From Betaproteobacteria bacterium (GTDB lineage: Bacteria > Pseudomonadota > Gammaproteobacteria > Burkholderiales > Burkholderiaceae_C), in assembly GCA_947453725.1 (NCBI GenBank), contig CANGHH010000001.1, forward strand, positions 372,001 to 436,000: a stretch of DNA of 64,000 bases, read 5' to 3'. The notes below the pieces were generated by a model. It had not been told where the DNA came from, ran no database searches, and saw nothing but the letters and a program-made list of their open reading frames with translations. A program made the position numbers and the translations under genes. Numbering within the stretch: position 1 is the stretch's first letter; every line of letters begins with the position of its first letter. Shown in pieces: positions 50,016-59,027 of the stretch.

Positions 50016-50162
50016 TCAGAGCCAGGGGCGCCAAATCCACACCAGCATGTGTGCAGCCAGGGCGACGGCGGTGAAGCCGATGAAACCCTGGATGTAGTAG
50101 CGGTGGAATTCCTGGGCCTCGTCGTCGGTCAGGCCCGAAATCGAGCCCTTGCTGTCAGCCAT
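50016..50162 (-). CDS. pufB: LH1 light-harvesting beta subunit
   Basis: This 48-residue protein, [20 protein letters not shown] at its start, has one membrane helix with the ligand His in [15 protein letters not shown], closely matching betaproteobacterial LH1 beta. It follows an AAGGAG ribosome site with 7-base spacing. It is first of the puf genes and lies 147 bases after bchZ, within the bchC-to-puf transcript. Confidence 0.95.
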   Translation of the reverse strand: MADSKGSISGLTDDEAQEFHRYYIQGFIGFTAVALAAHMLVWIWRPWL

Positions 50163-50255
50163 TGGAATACTCCTTCAGCTTGGCCTTGCGGCCAGCCGCG
50201 CGCAAAGCCCGCGCGGCAAGGGCGATCGCGACCGTGCGCCGCGACGTGGGGTGGC

Positions 50256-50273
50256 ACCCGTGTCGCCACGGGT
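50256..50273. other. Small hairpin in the bchZ-pufB gap
   Basis: A 7-bp stem (ACCCGTG / CACGGGT) with a TCGC loop lies 94 bases before pufB. No T run follows, so it is more likely an RNA processing or stability element than a terminator. The rest of the 147-base gap holds no clear promoter. Confidence 0.35.
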
Positions 50274-50309
50274 TCAAAGGGGTGGCGCCGCCGCGGCAGG
50301 CCATGGGTG

Positions 50310-51797
50310 TCATGCCGGGGCTTTCGCTGCGGCGAGGCCGCAAACTGCTGCAGCGCGCGCTGCATTCACACGGTCTTCGCCCAGGCGGCGGGCGTCGGCC
50401 TCGGCCTGATCGCGCCAGCGTTTGGCGGCCGAGATGCGGACCAGCACGGGCTGCATGTCCACCGCCTCATTCAGCACATCTTTCGCGTCGTCATCCCAGG
50501 GCAATTCACCCAGGTAACGCGCCGGCGTGGCGTCGACCTTGTCGAGTTCGGTGCCCAGCGGCAGGATGTTGAACAGCGCGTCGAACAGCGCGTTGCAGAA
50601 TTCCTGGACGATGTAGGTGGCGCCGGCGTAACCCATGAAGGGCGTGCCGGTGGCGCGGCGGATGATGGCGCCGGGGAACGAAGCCGGGATGTAGGTCGGG
50701 CGCGGCCCGTGGCCGCCGCTCAACTCGGCCAGGTACATGCGTTCGTTGTAGGAGCCGAACATCACCAGCGGCGGCTTTTCGTGCGTCAGCTTGCGCACGG
50801 CCTCGTTGTCGGTCTTGGAGCCGGCCTTGCGGGCCACGGCGAAATTGCAGGGCAGGCCCAGTTCCTCTTCCAGGAAATGGCGGATGCCGCGGCTGTAGGT
50901 TTCGCCAGCCACCACCGCGAAATTCGCGGTGCCGAAAAAGTCCTGCGTGACGCTGCGCCACAGGTCCCAGATCGGCTTGATGGTGGTGTGCTTTTCGCGC
51001 TGGATGAAAGGCTCGGGGTCGAGGTGCAGCAACTGGCCCAATTGGCGCAGGAAGGCGGTCGTGCTGTGCAGGCCGATGGGTGCCTGCAGATACGGTCTTT
51101 CCAAGGCTTCGCAGAGCAGGCGCCCGTATTCGCGGTACATGCAGATGTTCACGTCGGCTTCCACCAGCCGTGACACATCGGCCAGGTGACTGCCCAGCGG
51201 GAAGACCATGTTCACGTCGGCGCCGATACCCTGCACCAGGCGGCGGATCTCGGCCAGATCGCTGGGCATGTTGAAAGTGCCGTAGCAGGGGCCGATCAGG
51301 TTGACGCGCGGGCGTTCGCCAACTGGACGGTCGGCAAAAGGCGTGCGTTGCGGCACCTTGCGCAGGCCGTATTCGGTCCACAGCCAGTACATCGCGCGGT
51401 TGGCGCATTGCCACTGGTCTTCGTCGATGGTTCGCGGCAGGAAGCGCGCGATCGTCGTGCCTTCGGGCGTTACGCCGCCACCGATCATCTCGGCGATCGA
51501 GCCGGTCACGACCACGCTGGGCAGGTCGGGGTCGAGCGCGGCATGCGCGCGCTTCATCGCGCCTTCGGTGCCTTCGCGGCCCAGCTGCTCTTCGGCCAGG
51601 CCGGTCACGACGATCGGCAGTTCGTGCGGCGGCAGCGCGTCGGTGTAATGCAGCACGCTGGTGACCGGCAGGTTCTCGCAACCCACGGGCCCGTCGATGA
51701 TGACCTGCAGGCCCTTGATCGCCGTGAAGACGTAGACGGCGCCCCAGTAACCGCCTGCGCGGTCATGGTCGATGACGTAATTCGGCAGCGCAGCCAT
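50310..51797 (-). CDS. bchZ: Chlorophyllide a reductase subunit Z
   Basis: This 495-residue nitrogenase-like catalytic subunit partners BchY. It has cluster-binding cysteine regions ([40 protein letters not shown], shown in part) and [20 protein letters not shown]. The C-terminal region carries [20 protein letters not shown]. The complex reduces the C7=C8 bond of chlorophyllide to form the bacteriochlorin ring. The ATG overlaps the bchY stop (TGATG). Confidence 0.96.
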   Translation of the reverse strand: MAALPNYVIDHDRAGGYWGAVYVFTAIKGLQVIIDGPVGCENLPVTSVLHYTDALPPHELPIVVTGLAEEQLGREGTEGAMKRAHAALDPDLPSVVVTGSIAEMIGGGVTPEGTTIARFLPRTIDEDQWQCANRAMYWLWTEYGLRKVPQRTPFADRPVGERPRVNLIGPCYGTFNMPSDLAEIRRLVQGIGADVNMVFPLGSHLADVSRLVEADVNICMYREYGRLLCEALERPYLQAPIGLHSTTAFLRQLGQLLHLDPEPFIQREKHTTIKPIWDLWRSVTQDFFGTANFAVVAGETYSRGIRHFLEEELGLPCNFAVARKAGSKTDNEAVRKLTHEKPPLVMFGSYNERMYLAELSGGHGPRPTYIPASFPGAIIRRATGTPFMGYAGATYIVQEFCNALFDALFNILPLGTELDKVDATPARYLGELPWDDDAKDVLNEAVDMQPVLVRISAAKRWRDQAEADARRLGEDRVNAARAAAVCGLAAAKAPA

Positions 51798-53368
51798 CAG
51801 ATCATCGCCTCGGCGTTGCGCTTCTTCAGCAGCTTGATGACCTGGCGCTTGGTTTCGGCGCGGAATTCGGGGCGCTCTTGCGGCACGCCTTCCCAGACAC
51901 CGGCCTTGTCGCCGCCGCCGACGTCGCCGAAGAATTCGCGCATCTGCTCGAAGCGCGCCTTGTTGGCGATGGCCGCGTTGACGACCTGCGCCAGCGAACC
52001 CGCACCGGCCGGGCCCATCAGCGGACGTGCCGAGATCAGGTTGGTGAAGTAGAGCGCCGGTATCGTCGCCTGCTTGGCGGCCTGCACGACGGGCGTGGTG
52101 CCGATGGCCAGGTCGGGCTTGAATTCGCGAACCGCCGCGATGTCCTGTTCCAGCGAGGCGCGGTATTGCACATGCACGCCACGCGCCTGCAGCCATGCGA
52201 GATCGGGTGCCGACCACGGCGTGCGCGGGCAGGCCGTGCCCACGTAGGGCACATCGGCGCCGCTTTCGATCAGCAGCCGAGCGACCAGCAATTCGCTGCC
52301 TTCGTAGCCGCTGACCGTGATGCGGCCCTTGATCGGCGTCTTGGCCAGCACCATCTTGATGACCGGGAGAAAGCGGTTCTTGGCCGCGTCGATCTGCGCC
52401 TGGCCGATGTTGCAGCTGTCGCCGATGGCCTGCAGCCAAGCTTCGGTGCCGTCGTGTCCGACCGGTGCCGAGGCGACCACCGGTCGACCGGCGGTGACGA
52501 ATTCACGCACGCTGGCGGTGTAGAAGGGGTGGATGGCGGCGACTGCCGCGCAGTCCAGTGCGGCGTACAGCTCGCGCCATTCGCGGGTCGGCACCGTCGG
52601 GCCGGCGGCCAGACCCATCGGTTCGAGCATCGCGCCGATGATCATCGGGTCGGCCGGGAACATCTCGCCCAGCAGGCTGACCGTCGGCTTGCTGCTGATG
52701 CCGTTGCGCGGTGCCATCACCGGCCCCGCTTCGGCTTCGGTGCGGGCGTATTTCAGCATCGCGCCGGCCAGCACATCTTTCGCTTCCGCGTGCGTCGGCA
52801 CACCGAAACCGGGCACGTCGATGCCGATGATGCGCACGCCGTTGATCTGCTTGGGCAGCAACTGCAGCGGCACGCCGCTGGCGGTGGGCACGCACAGGTT
52901 GATGATGACGATGCTGTCGTACAGCGCCGGGTCGGCCTGCGCGTGCACGGTGTCGCGGATGTCCTCGAACAGCTTGCCGGTGACCAGGCTTTCGCTGTTG
53001 AAAGGCACGTAGCCCACGCTGCGCCGGGCACCGTAGAAGTGGCTGGTGAAGGTCAGGCCGTAGACGCAGCAGGCACTGCCCGACAGGATGGTGTGGGTGC
53101 GCCGCATGCGCAGCCCGACGCGCAGTGAACCGAAGGCCGGGCACATGCTCTGTGGCTGCTCGTGCGGGCCGGCGCCCTCGGGCAGCGGGTAGTCGCGGGC
53201 GTATTGCTGCAGGACTTCGCTCTTGCCGGCGGCTTGGGCGGCGGCTTGCATCGCGTCCTTGCCGGAATGGCAGCCCAGGCCGTCAGCCTGGGCCGCTGCA
53301 GGTACGGCCAAGGTCACGGCCGGGCCGCTGGCCCCGGTCGCGTCAGGCGTGGATTCGATGTCCTGCAT
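51797..53368 (-). CDS. bchY: Chlorophyllide a reductase subunit Y
   Basis: This 523-residue subunit has cluster cysteines in [29 protein letters not shown] and [13 protein letters not shown], and [20 protein letters not shown]. It forms the heterotetramer with BchZ and is reduced by BchX. The ATG at 53368 is 3 bases past the bchX stop. The N-terminal 25 residues are Ala/Thr-rich and variable. A longer open frame upstream is a shadow of bchX. Confidence 0.95.
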   Translation of the reverse strand: MQDIESTPDATGASGPAVTLAVPAAAQADGLGCHSGKDAMQAAAQAAGKSEVLQQYARDYPLPEGAGPHEQPQSMCPAFGSLRVGLRMRRTHTILSGSACCVYGLTFTSHFYGARRSVGYVPFNSESLVTGKLFEDIRDTVHAQADPALYDSIVIINLCVPTASGVPLQLLPKQINGVRIIGIDVPGFGVPTHAEAKDVLAGAMLKYARTEAEAGPVMAPRNGISSKPTVSLLGEMFPADPMIIGAMLEPMGLAAGPTVPTREWRELYAALDCAAVAAIHPFYTASVREFVTAGRPVVASAPVGHDGTEAWLQAIGDSCNIGQAQIDAAKNRFLPVIKMVLAKTPIKGRITVSGYEGSELLVARLLIESGADVPYVGTACPRTPWSAPDLAWLQARGVHVQYRASLEQDIAAVREFKPDLAIGTTPVVQAAKQATIPALYFTNLISARPLMGPAGAGSLAQVVNAAIANKARFEQMREFFGDVGGGDKAGVWEGVPQERPEFRAETKRQVIKLLKKRNAEAMI

Positions 53369-53370
53369 GG

Positions 53371-54390
53371 TCAGGCGGCGTCGTAGACCACTTCGAGCGT
53401 GGGCTTGACGATCTCGTGCTTGCCGACCATGTCGAAGACCGTGGCCGGTTCCATCTTGAAATCGCGGCCGGTGACCTCGGCGCTGAACAGGCCCAGCAAC
53501 TGGTCCTGGGTCTGCGGCTTGGGACGCACCGGCGGCGCTTCGGCGACATTGGTGGCCAGTTCCTCGAACAGCGGCGCCCACTGCGTGCCCGGCCGGCCGA
53601 TGATCTCGTAGCTGGCGCTCTTGCGGCGGATGTCTTCGTTGGCGGGAATGGCGGCCAGCACCGGGATGCCGGCGGCCTGGGCGAAGGCCTGCGCCTCGCC
53701 CGTGCCGTCGTCCTTGTTGATGACCACGCCGGCCACGCCGACATTGCCACCCAGCTTGCGGAAGTACTCGACCGCGCTGCAGACGTTGTTCGCGACGTAG
53801 AGCGACTGCAGGTCGTTGCTGGCCACGACGATGACCTTCTGGCACATGTCGCGGGCGATCGGCAGGCCGAAGCCGCCGCAGACCACGTCGCCCAGGAAGT
53901 CGAGCAGCACGAAGTCGAAACCCCAGTCGTGGAAGCCGAGTTTTTCCAGTGTCTCGAAGCCGTGGATGATGCCGCGCCCGCCGCAGCCGCGGCCGACTTC
54001 GGGCCCGCCCAGTTCCATCGCGTAGACGCCGTCGCGCTTGAAGCAGACGTCGCCGATGGCCACGGCTTCGCCGGCGAGCTTCTTCTTGCTGCTGGTCTCG
54101 ATGATCGTCGGGCAGGCCTTGCCACCGAACAGCAGACTGGTGGTGTCGCTCTTCGGATCGCAACCGATCAGCAGCACCTTCTTGCCCTGCTGGGCCATCA
54201 TGTAACTGAGGTTGGCCAGCGTGAAGCTCTTGCCGATGCCGCCCTTGCCGTAGATCGCGATGATCTGGGTTTCTTTCGTCACCGGGCCGCTGGCGACCGG
54301 ATCGGGTTCGATGGCCGCTTCGGCGCGCAACTGCTCACGCGAAATGAAATTGACCGTTGCGGTCGCGGGGATGGTGCTCGTGGAACTCAT
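53371..54390 (-). CDS. bchX: Chlorophyllide a reductase iron protein subunit X
   Basis: This 339-residue NifH-like ATPase has the P-loop [17 protein letters not shown], switch region IGCDPKSDTTSLLFGG, and cluster cysteines in VGRGCGGRGIIHGFE and [13 protein letters not shown]. It transfers electrons to BchY-BchZ. The ATG overlaps the bchC stop (ATGA). Length and motifs are complete. Confidence 0.97.
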   Translation of the reverse strand: MSSTSTIPATATVNFISREQLRAEAAIEPDPVASGPVTKETQIIAIYGKGGIGKSFTLANLSYMMAQQGKKVLLIGCDPKSDTTSLLFGGKACPTIIETSSKKKLAGEAVAIGDVCFKRDGVYAMELGGPEVGRGCGGRGIIHGFETLEKLGFHDWGFDFVLLDFLGDVVCGGFGLPIARDMCQKVIVVASNDLQSLYVANNVCSAVEYFRKLGGNVGVAGVVINKDDGTGEAQAFAQAAGIPVLAAIPANEDIRRKSASYEIIGRPGTQWAPLFEELATNVAEAPPVRPKPQTQDQLLGLFSAEVTGRDFKMEPATVFDMVGKHEIVKPTLEVVYDAA

Positions 54391-55340
54391 GACAACTCTC
54401 TCCAGTCGAGGATCATCTTCAGACAGCCTGCGTCGCCGAAAGCGGTGCGGTAGGCGTCTGCGGCGTGGGTGGCCACGTCGTGGTGGGTAATCAGACCCTC
54501 AAGTGACAGACGGCCGTTCTCGGCCAGTTCCTTGACGGCCAGCATGTCGGCGCGCTGCCATTCGGCGGCTGTTCGGATCTGCGCTTCGCGCATGAAGGCG
54601 GGTGCGAAGTTGAAGCGCAGCGGCTCGGTGTAGAAGCCGGCCAGCACCACTTCGCCGCCGAAGGCCAGGCGGGCGATGGCCTTGTCGAGGATGCCGCTGT
54701 CGCCGCTGACGTCGTAGATGGCCTTGTAGTCGCGCCGCGTGTCCTCATCGGGCGCGATGACCGGGTAGCCGACGGCACCACTGACGCGCGCCGGGTTCAG
54801 TTCCCAGACCGTCGGCGCCGCGAAGCCGGCTGCCACCACCATGCGGGCCAGCAGGCGGCCGAGCACGCCGTGGCCGACGATCAGGTCGGGCGGGCGGCGC
54901 GGCGCTTCCTTGCCGCCGCAGGCCACTGCGTGATAGGCCGTGGCGGCCAGCGCCAGCAGCACCGCCTGCGCGCCCAGGCTGTCGCTGATGGGTACGACCT
55001 TTTCACCCGGCACGACCAGCTTGGAAGCGGCGCCGCCGAACAGGCCGCGCACTTCGCCATAGCAGCGGGCGCCCGGCACGTAGACATGGTCGCCGACCTG
55101 GCGCTGCGACTTCGGCCCGGCAGCCACCACGTGGCCGACGGATTCGTAGCCGGGTACCAGCGGGTAGCCCATGCCGGGAAAGGTGGGCATGCTGCCGTTC
55201 CACAGCAGGCGTTCCGTGCCGGTGGAAATGCCGCTGAATTCGATGTCGACCACCACGTCGGTGTCGCTGGGGTCGGTCAGCGGCAGATGCATCAGCTGGA
55301 GATGCTCGGGCTGTTCCATCACGACGGCGTGGGTCTTCAT
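54387..55340 (-). CDS. bchC: 3-hydroxyethyl-bacteriochlorophyllide a dehydrogenase
   Basis: This 317-residue zinc-less medium-chain dehydrogenase-type protein matches BchC: EFSGISTGTERLLWNGSMP, VPGYESVGHVVAAG and VPGARCYGEVRGLFGGAAS. It oxidises the C3 hydroxyethyl group to acetyl. The start at 55340 (MKTHAVVMEQPEHL) is preferred over an in-frame ATG at 55349, because that codon lies inside the promoter -10. The -10 is 7 bases from 55340, so the mRNA may be leaderless. It heads the superoperon to bchXYZ, puf and crtADC. Confidence 0.93.
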   Translation of the reverse strand: MKTHAVVMEQPEHLQLMHLPLTDPSDTDVVVDIEFSGISTGTERLLWNGSMPTFPGMGYPLVPGYESVGHVVAAGPKSQRQVGDHVYVPGARCYGEVRGLFGGAASKLVVPGEKVVPISDSLGAQAVLLALAATAYHAVACGGKEAPRRPPDLIVGHGVLGRLLARMVVAAGFAAPTVWELNPARVSGAVGYPVIAPDEDTRRDYKAIYDVSGDSGILDKAIARLAFGGEVVLAGFYTEPLRFNFAPAFMREAQIRTAAEWQRADMLAVKELAENGRLSLEGLITHHDVATHAADAYRTAFGDAGCLKMILDWRELS

Positions 55341-55343
55341 GAA

Positions 55344-55387
55344 TGTCATCTTAGGCTGACGCTTTGAAGTGTCAAGCAGGATTTACG
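55344..55387 (-). promoter_or_regulatory. bchC promoter with two PpsR boxes 8 bp apart
   Basis: Read on plus, TGTCATCTTAGGCTGACG (55344-55361) and TGTCAAGCAGGATTTACG (55370-55387) flank an 8-bp spacer. On minus, TTGACA (55370-55375) and TAAGAT (55348-55353) are 16 bp apart. The second box shares 16 of 18 bases with the bchF box at 23423-23440. Confidence 0.8.
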
Positions 55388-55397
55388 TATGTCGCGC

Positions 55398-56579
55398 TCA
55401 GAAACCAGGCTTCGGGGCCGGCTTCTTCGCCACCAGCACGCCCACCTGCAAAGGGATGGGCGTGGGCAGTTCGCGCACGCTGTCGAAGCCAGCGGTTTCC
55501 ATCAGCGCCTGCAGCTCGGCCGCGGTGCGCGAGCGGCCACCGTGCATGGCCAGCAGGTAGAAGCCGAAATAGGCATCGCCCATGCGGGGTGCGCCGGGTG
55601 CGCCGGCCATCGGTTCGGCCAGCAGCAGCGTGCCGCCGGGCGGCAAGGCGCTGAAGACAGCGCGCAGGATGACCAGCGCCCGGGCGTCGGGGTGGTCGTA
55701 GATGACGCGGATCAAAGTGGCGATATCGGCGCCTGTCGGCAGCGCGTCGCGCACGAAGTCGCCGCCGTGCACCGTGCTTCGTTCGGCCAGGCCTTCGGCG
55801 GCCAGGGCTTCGCGGGCCACTGGCACCACGCCCGGGAGGTCGAAGAGCATCAGCTGCAGATCCGGCGCCCGGCGTGCCGCGGCGCGCAGGAAGCGGCCTT
55901 GTCCGCCGCCCACGTCGAGCAGGCAGCGGTGGCGTCGCACGTCGTAGGTGTCGAGCACCTCGTCGGCCACCAGCGGCTGCGAGGCCGACATCAGCGCCGA
56001 ATAGTCGTTGACCTGCGCTGGCGCCAGCGCGCCGGGCGCTGCAGCCGTGGCGTAGGCCCAGTAGGCCGACAGCCCGGGCGACGCGCCGGTGCCGCGCAAC
56101 AAGGCCACCGGGTCCTGCAGGTCGGCGTAGAGCACGGCGTGGTGTTCGACCAGCGCCGCGATCGCGCCGTTGCCGACCATGGGCGCGCCCAGCTTGCCCA
56201 GGCCGAAGCAGGCCGCGCCGTCTCGGTTGCGGCGGTGTTCGAGCAGGCCCAGCGCGACGGCCGCGGCGAGCAGGCGCTGCAGGCTGTCCGGCGGCAGGTC
56301 CAGGCGGCGTGCCAGTTCCTGCTCGTCCAGCGGTCCTCGCGCCAGCAGGTCGAAGACCTTCAGGCGCACGCAGGCCAGCAGCACCTGCGAATAGACGAAG
56401 CCGGCCACCAGGTCGAAGAGCCCGCGGGCGCGGCGCCGCGCGATCGGCCGCATCCACCAGCTGCGCGCGGCGCGGCGCTGGAATTCAGGGCTGGTCAGAA
56501 CGCTGTCGCGCCAGGCCTGCCAGCGCTGGCGCCAGCCGAGGGGCGCCGTGACGTGGGGTGCGGGCAGTGGGACATCCAT
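55398..56579 (-). CDS. crtF: Hydroxyneurosporene O-methyltransferase
   Basis: This 393-residue SAM-dependent methyltransferase has a plant-OMT-like fold. It has a dimerisation domain (LFDLVAGFVYSQVLLACVRL, LLARGPLDEQELARRLDLP) and the SAM motif CLLDVGGGQGRFLRAAARR. DLPGVVPVAREAL, LIRVIYDHPDARALVILR and LLLAEPMAGAPG are also typical. It methylates the 1-hydroxyl of demethylspheroidene-type carotenoids. It follows crtE by 14 bases and ends 10 bases before the bchC control region. The true start is at 56579; frames upstream are shadows of crtE. Confidence 0.92.
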   Translation of the reverse strand: MDVPLPAPHVTAPLGWRQRWQAWRDSVLTSPEFQRRAARSWWMRPIARRRARGLFDLVAGFVYSQVLLACVRLKVFDLLARGPLDEQELARRLDLPPDSLQRLLAAAVALGLLEHRRNRDGAACFGLGKLGAPMVGNGAIAALVEHHAVLYADLQDPVALLRGTGASPGLSAYWAYATAAAPGALAPAQVNDYSALMSASQPLVADEVLDTYDVRRHRCLLDVGGGQGRFLRAAARRAPDLQLMLFDLPGVVPVAREALAAEGLAERSTVHGGDFVRDALPTGADIATLIRVIYDHPDARALVILRAVFSALPPGGTLLLAEPMAGAPGAPRMGDAYFGFYLLAMHGGRSRTAAELQALMETAGFDSVRELPTPIPLQVGVLVAKKPAPKPGF

Positions 56580-56593
56580 GTCGGGCTTGTGCC

Positions 56594-57505
56594 TCAAGCG
56601 GCCAGGGCCAGGTCGCGCACCGTGGCCTGCGGCACCAGGCGTTCGGATTCGGCCCTGGCCAGCGCGCGCAGCGCGGCCGCGCCGGCGCACGGCGGGATGG
56701 CATCCACGGCGCGGGCCATCAGCTGGTCGAAGTGTGCGATGGCGCCACTCAGGCCCAGTTCGGTGGCCGAACTGGGGCGGCACAGCGCCAGGTCGCGGCC
56801 ATTGGGCTTGCCCAGCAGGTCGGTGGTGAAGGCGACATCGCGGATGTCGTCGGCGACCTGGTAGGCCTCGCCCAGGCACAGGCCGAAGGCCTGCCAGACC
56901 TGGGGATCGGCACCAGCGGCCAGTGCGCCGGCTTCGGTGCAGGCCGAGAACAGCGAACCGGTCTTGGCGCGGTGGTAGGCCGGCAGCGCAACAAACGGTT
57001 CGCATTCCCAGGCTTGTCCGGCGACGATGCCGGTGGGCGCGCCGACGCGGCGGGCCAGCAGGCTGACCAGGGCCGGCAGACGTTGCGGCGCGTGTTCGGC
57101 GCCGTGGGCCAGGACCTGGAAGGCCAGCACGATCAGCGCGTCGCCGGTCAGCACGGCGATGCGTTCACCGTAGGCAGCGTGCACCGAGGCCACGCCGCGG
57201 CGCAGCGCCGCATCGTCGAAGCAGGGCAGGTCGTCGTGGACCAGCGAGGCGCAGTGCAGCAACTCGATGGCCGCAGCCGCAGCGTCCGTCAGGCGCGGAT
57301 CGCTGTCGCCGCAGGCCCGCGCCACGGCCAGGCACAGCTGCGGGCGGATGCGGGCGCCGCCCGGGAAAACAGCGTGCCGCACGGCAGCCTGCAGCTTCGG
57401 CGGGCAGCCGGCGGGGTCGGCCGCGCCGGCTGCAGCCGGCGGGGCGAGCGACCCCAGCACCAGCGCAGACAGCAAGGCCTCCTCGATTCGGTCATGGGCG
57501 TTCAT
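56594..57505 (-). CDS. crtE: Geranylgeranyl diphosphate synthase
   Basis: This 303-residue polyprenyl synthetase has a first Asp-rich motif in SLVHDDLPCFDDAALRRG and a second in YQVADDIRDVAFTTDLLGK. GGARIRPQLCLAVARAC is also typical. It supplies geranylgeranyl diphosphate for phytoene synthesis and for the bacteriochlorophyll tail. The ATG at 57505 follows AAAGGAACTGCCGCG. An in-frame ATG at 57622 adds 39 residues but overlaps the PpsR boxes, so it is not chosen. Confidence 0.93.
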   Translation of the reverse strand: MNAHDRIEEALLSALVLGSLAPPAAAGAADPAGCPPKLQAAVRHAVFPGGARIRPQLCLAVARACGDSDPRLTDAAAAAIELLHCASLVHDDLPCFDDAALRRGVASVHAAYGERIAVLTGDALIVLAFQVLAHGAEHAPQRLPALVSLLARRVGAPTGIVAGQAWECEPFVALPAYHRAKTGSLFSACTEAGALAAGADPQVWQAFGLCLGEAYQVADDIRDVAFTTDLLGKPNGRDLALCRPSSATELGLSGAIAHFDQLMARAVDAIPPCAGAAALRALARAESERLVPQATVRDLALAA

Positions 57506-57603
57506 CGCGGCAGTTCCTTTCGGGGGTTGGGGCGGTTGATCCCTGGTGGCGGACAGCACACGCACGTGCGGCGTGTTTTCTTCCTGGTCGTCCTGGTCGC
57601 TGT

Positions 57604-57657
57604 TGTCAGTCTTAGTTGTCATCCTAAGTTGTCAACTTGACGATACAGCCATAGGAT
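57604..57657. promoter_or_regulatory. Shared crtE/hemA control region with two PpsR boxes
   Basis: TGTCAGTCTTAGTTGTCA (57604-57621, TGT-N12-TCA) and TGTCAACTTGACGATACA (57630-57647, perfect TGT-N12-ACA) are 8 bp apart. For hemA, TTGTCA (57629-57634) and TAGGAT (57652-57657) are 17 bp apart. For crtE on minus, TTGACA sits at the end of the second box, but its -10 is unclear. Confidence 0.75.
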
Positions 57658-57663
57658 AGGGAC

Positions 57664-57717
57664 ATGAACACCCGGCGTCAACGAGAGCTTCCCAATCCGA
57701 CCGGTGTCGCGCGATGA
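57664..57717 (+). CDS. 17-codon leader ORF coupled to hemA
   Basis: An ATG 6 bases after the hemA -10 opens a 17-codon frame, MNTRRQRELPNPTGVAR. Its TGA overlaps the hemA ATG (ATGA). Neither this ATG nor the hemA ATG has a clear ribosome site. This suggests leaderless initiation on the mini-ORF and re-initiation at hemA. It could be chance; no codon-use test is possible at this length. Confidence 0.45.
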   Translation: MNTRRQRELPNPTGVAR

Positions 57718-59024
57718 CCGTTCTCGCGCTCGGCATCAACCACCACAGTGCCCCGCTGGACCTGCGCTCGCGCTTCGCCTTTGCCGCGCCACAGCTGCCG
57801 GCGGCGCTGCAGTCGCTGCGCGCCTGCCTGCAGCGCGCGTCGGCCGAGGCCACGCTGCTGTCGACCTGCAACCGCACCGAGCTCTACATCGCAGCCGACG
57901 GCGTGCCCAGCGCGGCCGAACTGGCGCAACCGGCGCTCGGCTGGCTGGCCGAGCAGGGGGGCTTGAACGGCGCCACCGCCGGCCTCGCCGACCACGCCTA
58001 TGTGGTCGAAGACCGCGAGGCCGCGCGCCACGCCTTCCGCGTCGCCTCGGGTCTGGACTCGATGGTCCTGGGCGAGCCGCAGATCCTTGGCCAGATCAAG
58101 GTCGCGGTTCGCGAAGCGGGGCTGGCCGGCACCCTGGGCAGCACCTTGCACCAGCTGTTCCAGCGGTCTTTTTCGGTGGCCAAGGAAGTCCGCAGCGCCA
58201 CCGAGATCGGCGCCCATTCGGTCAGCATGGCGGCGGCCGTGGTGCGCCTCGCCGGGCAGCTGTTCGAAGACCTGGGGCAGGTCAAGGTGCTGCTGGTTGG
58301 CGCCGGCGAGATGATCGACTTCACCGCCGCCCACTTCGCCAGCCGTCACCCGCTGAGCATCACGGTGGCCAACCGCACCATGGAACGCGGCGAGGCGCTG
58401 GCCGAGCGCTTCGGCGCGCTGGCCATGCCACTGTCGGAATTGCCACAGCGCCTGGGCGAATTCGACGTCGTGGTGTCGTGCACCGCCAGTTCACTGCCGG
58501 TCATCGGCCTGGGCGCCGTCGAACGTGCCTTGAAGGCCCGCCGCAAGCGGCCGATGTTCATGGTCGACCTGGCCGTGCCGCGCGACATCGAACCCGAAGT
58601 CGCCCGACTGCGCGACGTCTACCTGTACACCGTGGACGACCTGGCGGCGCTGGTCCAGACGGCCGGCGACAAGCGGCAGCAGGCGGTGGCCCGCGCCGAG
58701 GAAATCGTCGACGCCGGCGTCCACAGCTTCGCGCAGTGGATGGAGCAGCGCGCCAGCGTGCCGCTGATCCGCGCGCTGAACCAGCAGGCCGACGACTGGC
58801 AGGCCATCGAACTGGCCCGGGCCCGCCGCCTGCTGGCCCGTGGCGGCTCGATCGACGCCGCGCTGCAGGCGCTGGCCCACGGCCTGACGGCCAAGCTGAT
58901 GCACGGGGCGATGAGCGAACTGCGCTGCGCCGACGAACAGCACCGCGATGCGATGGGTGAGGCCGTGCAGCGGCTGTTTCTGCGTACCGGCTTGCGCTCG
59001 CCAGGGCCGCACAGCCCGCATTGA
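57714..59024 (+). CDS. hemA: Glutamyl-tRNA reductase
   Basis: This 436-residue enzyme has the catalytic Cys in LSTCNRTELY and the conserved start LGINHHSAPLDLR. GLDSMVLGEPQILGQIK and the NADPH motif LLVGAGEMIDFTAAHF follow. A C-terminal dimerisation helix ends LTAKLMHGAM. It makes glutamate-1-semialdehyde for tetrapyrroles by the C5 route. Its place among bch/crt genes, behind PpsR boxes, suggests coordination of 5-aminolevulinate supply with pigment demand. It is convergent with bchO (3-base gap). Confidence 0.96.
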   Translation: MTVLALGINHHSAPLDLRSRFAFAAPQLPAALQSLRACLQRASAEATLLSTCNRTELYIAADGVPSAAELAQPALGWLAEQGGLNGATAGLADHAYVVEDREAARHAFRVASGLDSMVLGEPQILGQIKVAVREAGLAGTLGSTLHQLFQRSFSVAKEVRSATEIGAHSVSMAAAVVRLAGQLFEDLGQVKVLLVGAGEMIDFTAAHFASRHPLSITVANRTMERGEALAERFGALAMPLSELPQRLGEFDVVVSCTASSLPVIGLGAVERALKARRKRPMFMVDLAVPRDIEPEVARLRDVYLYTVDDLAALVQTAGDKRQQAVARAEEIVDAGVHSFAQWMEQRASVPLIRALNQQADDWQAIELARARRLLARGGSIDAALQALAHGLTAKLMHGAMSELRCADEQHRDAMGEAVQRLFLRTGLRSPGPHSPH

Positions 59025-59027
59025 GCG

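Noticed and set aside
55340..55349. Using the in-frame ATG at 55349 as the bchC start
   Set aside because: It lies within the TAAGAT hexamer of the probable promoter, and BchC homologs start at MKT-. The ATG at 55340 was chosen.
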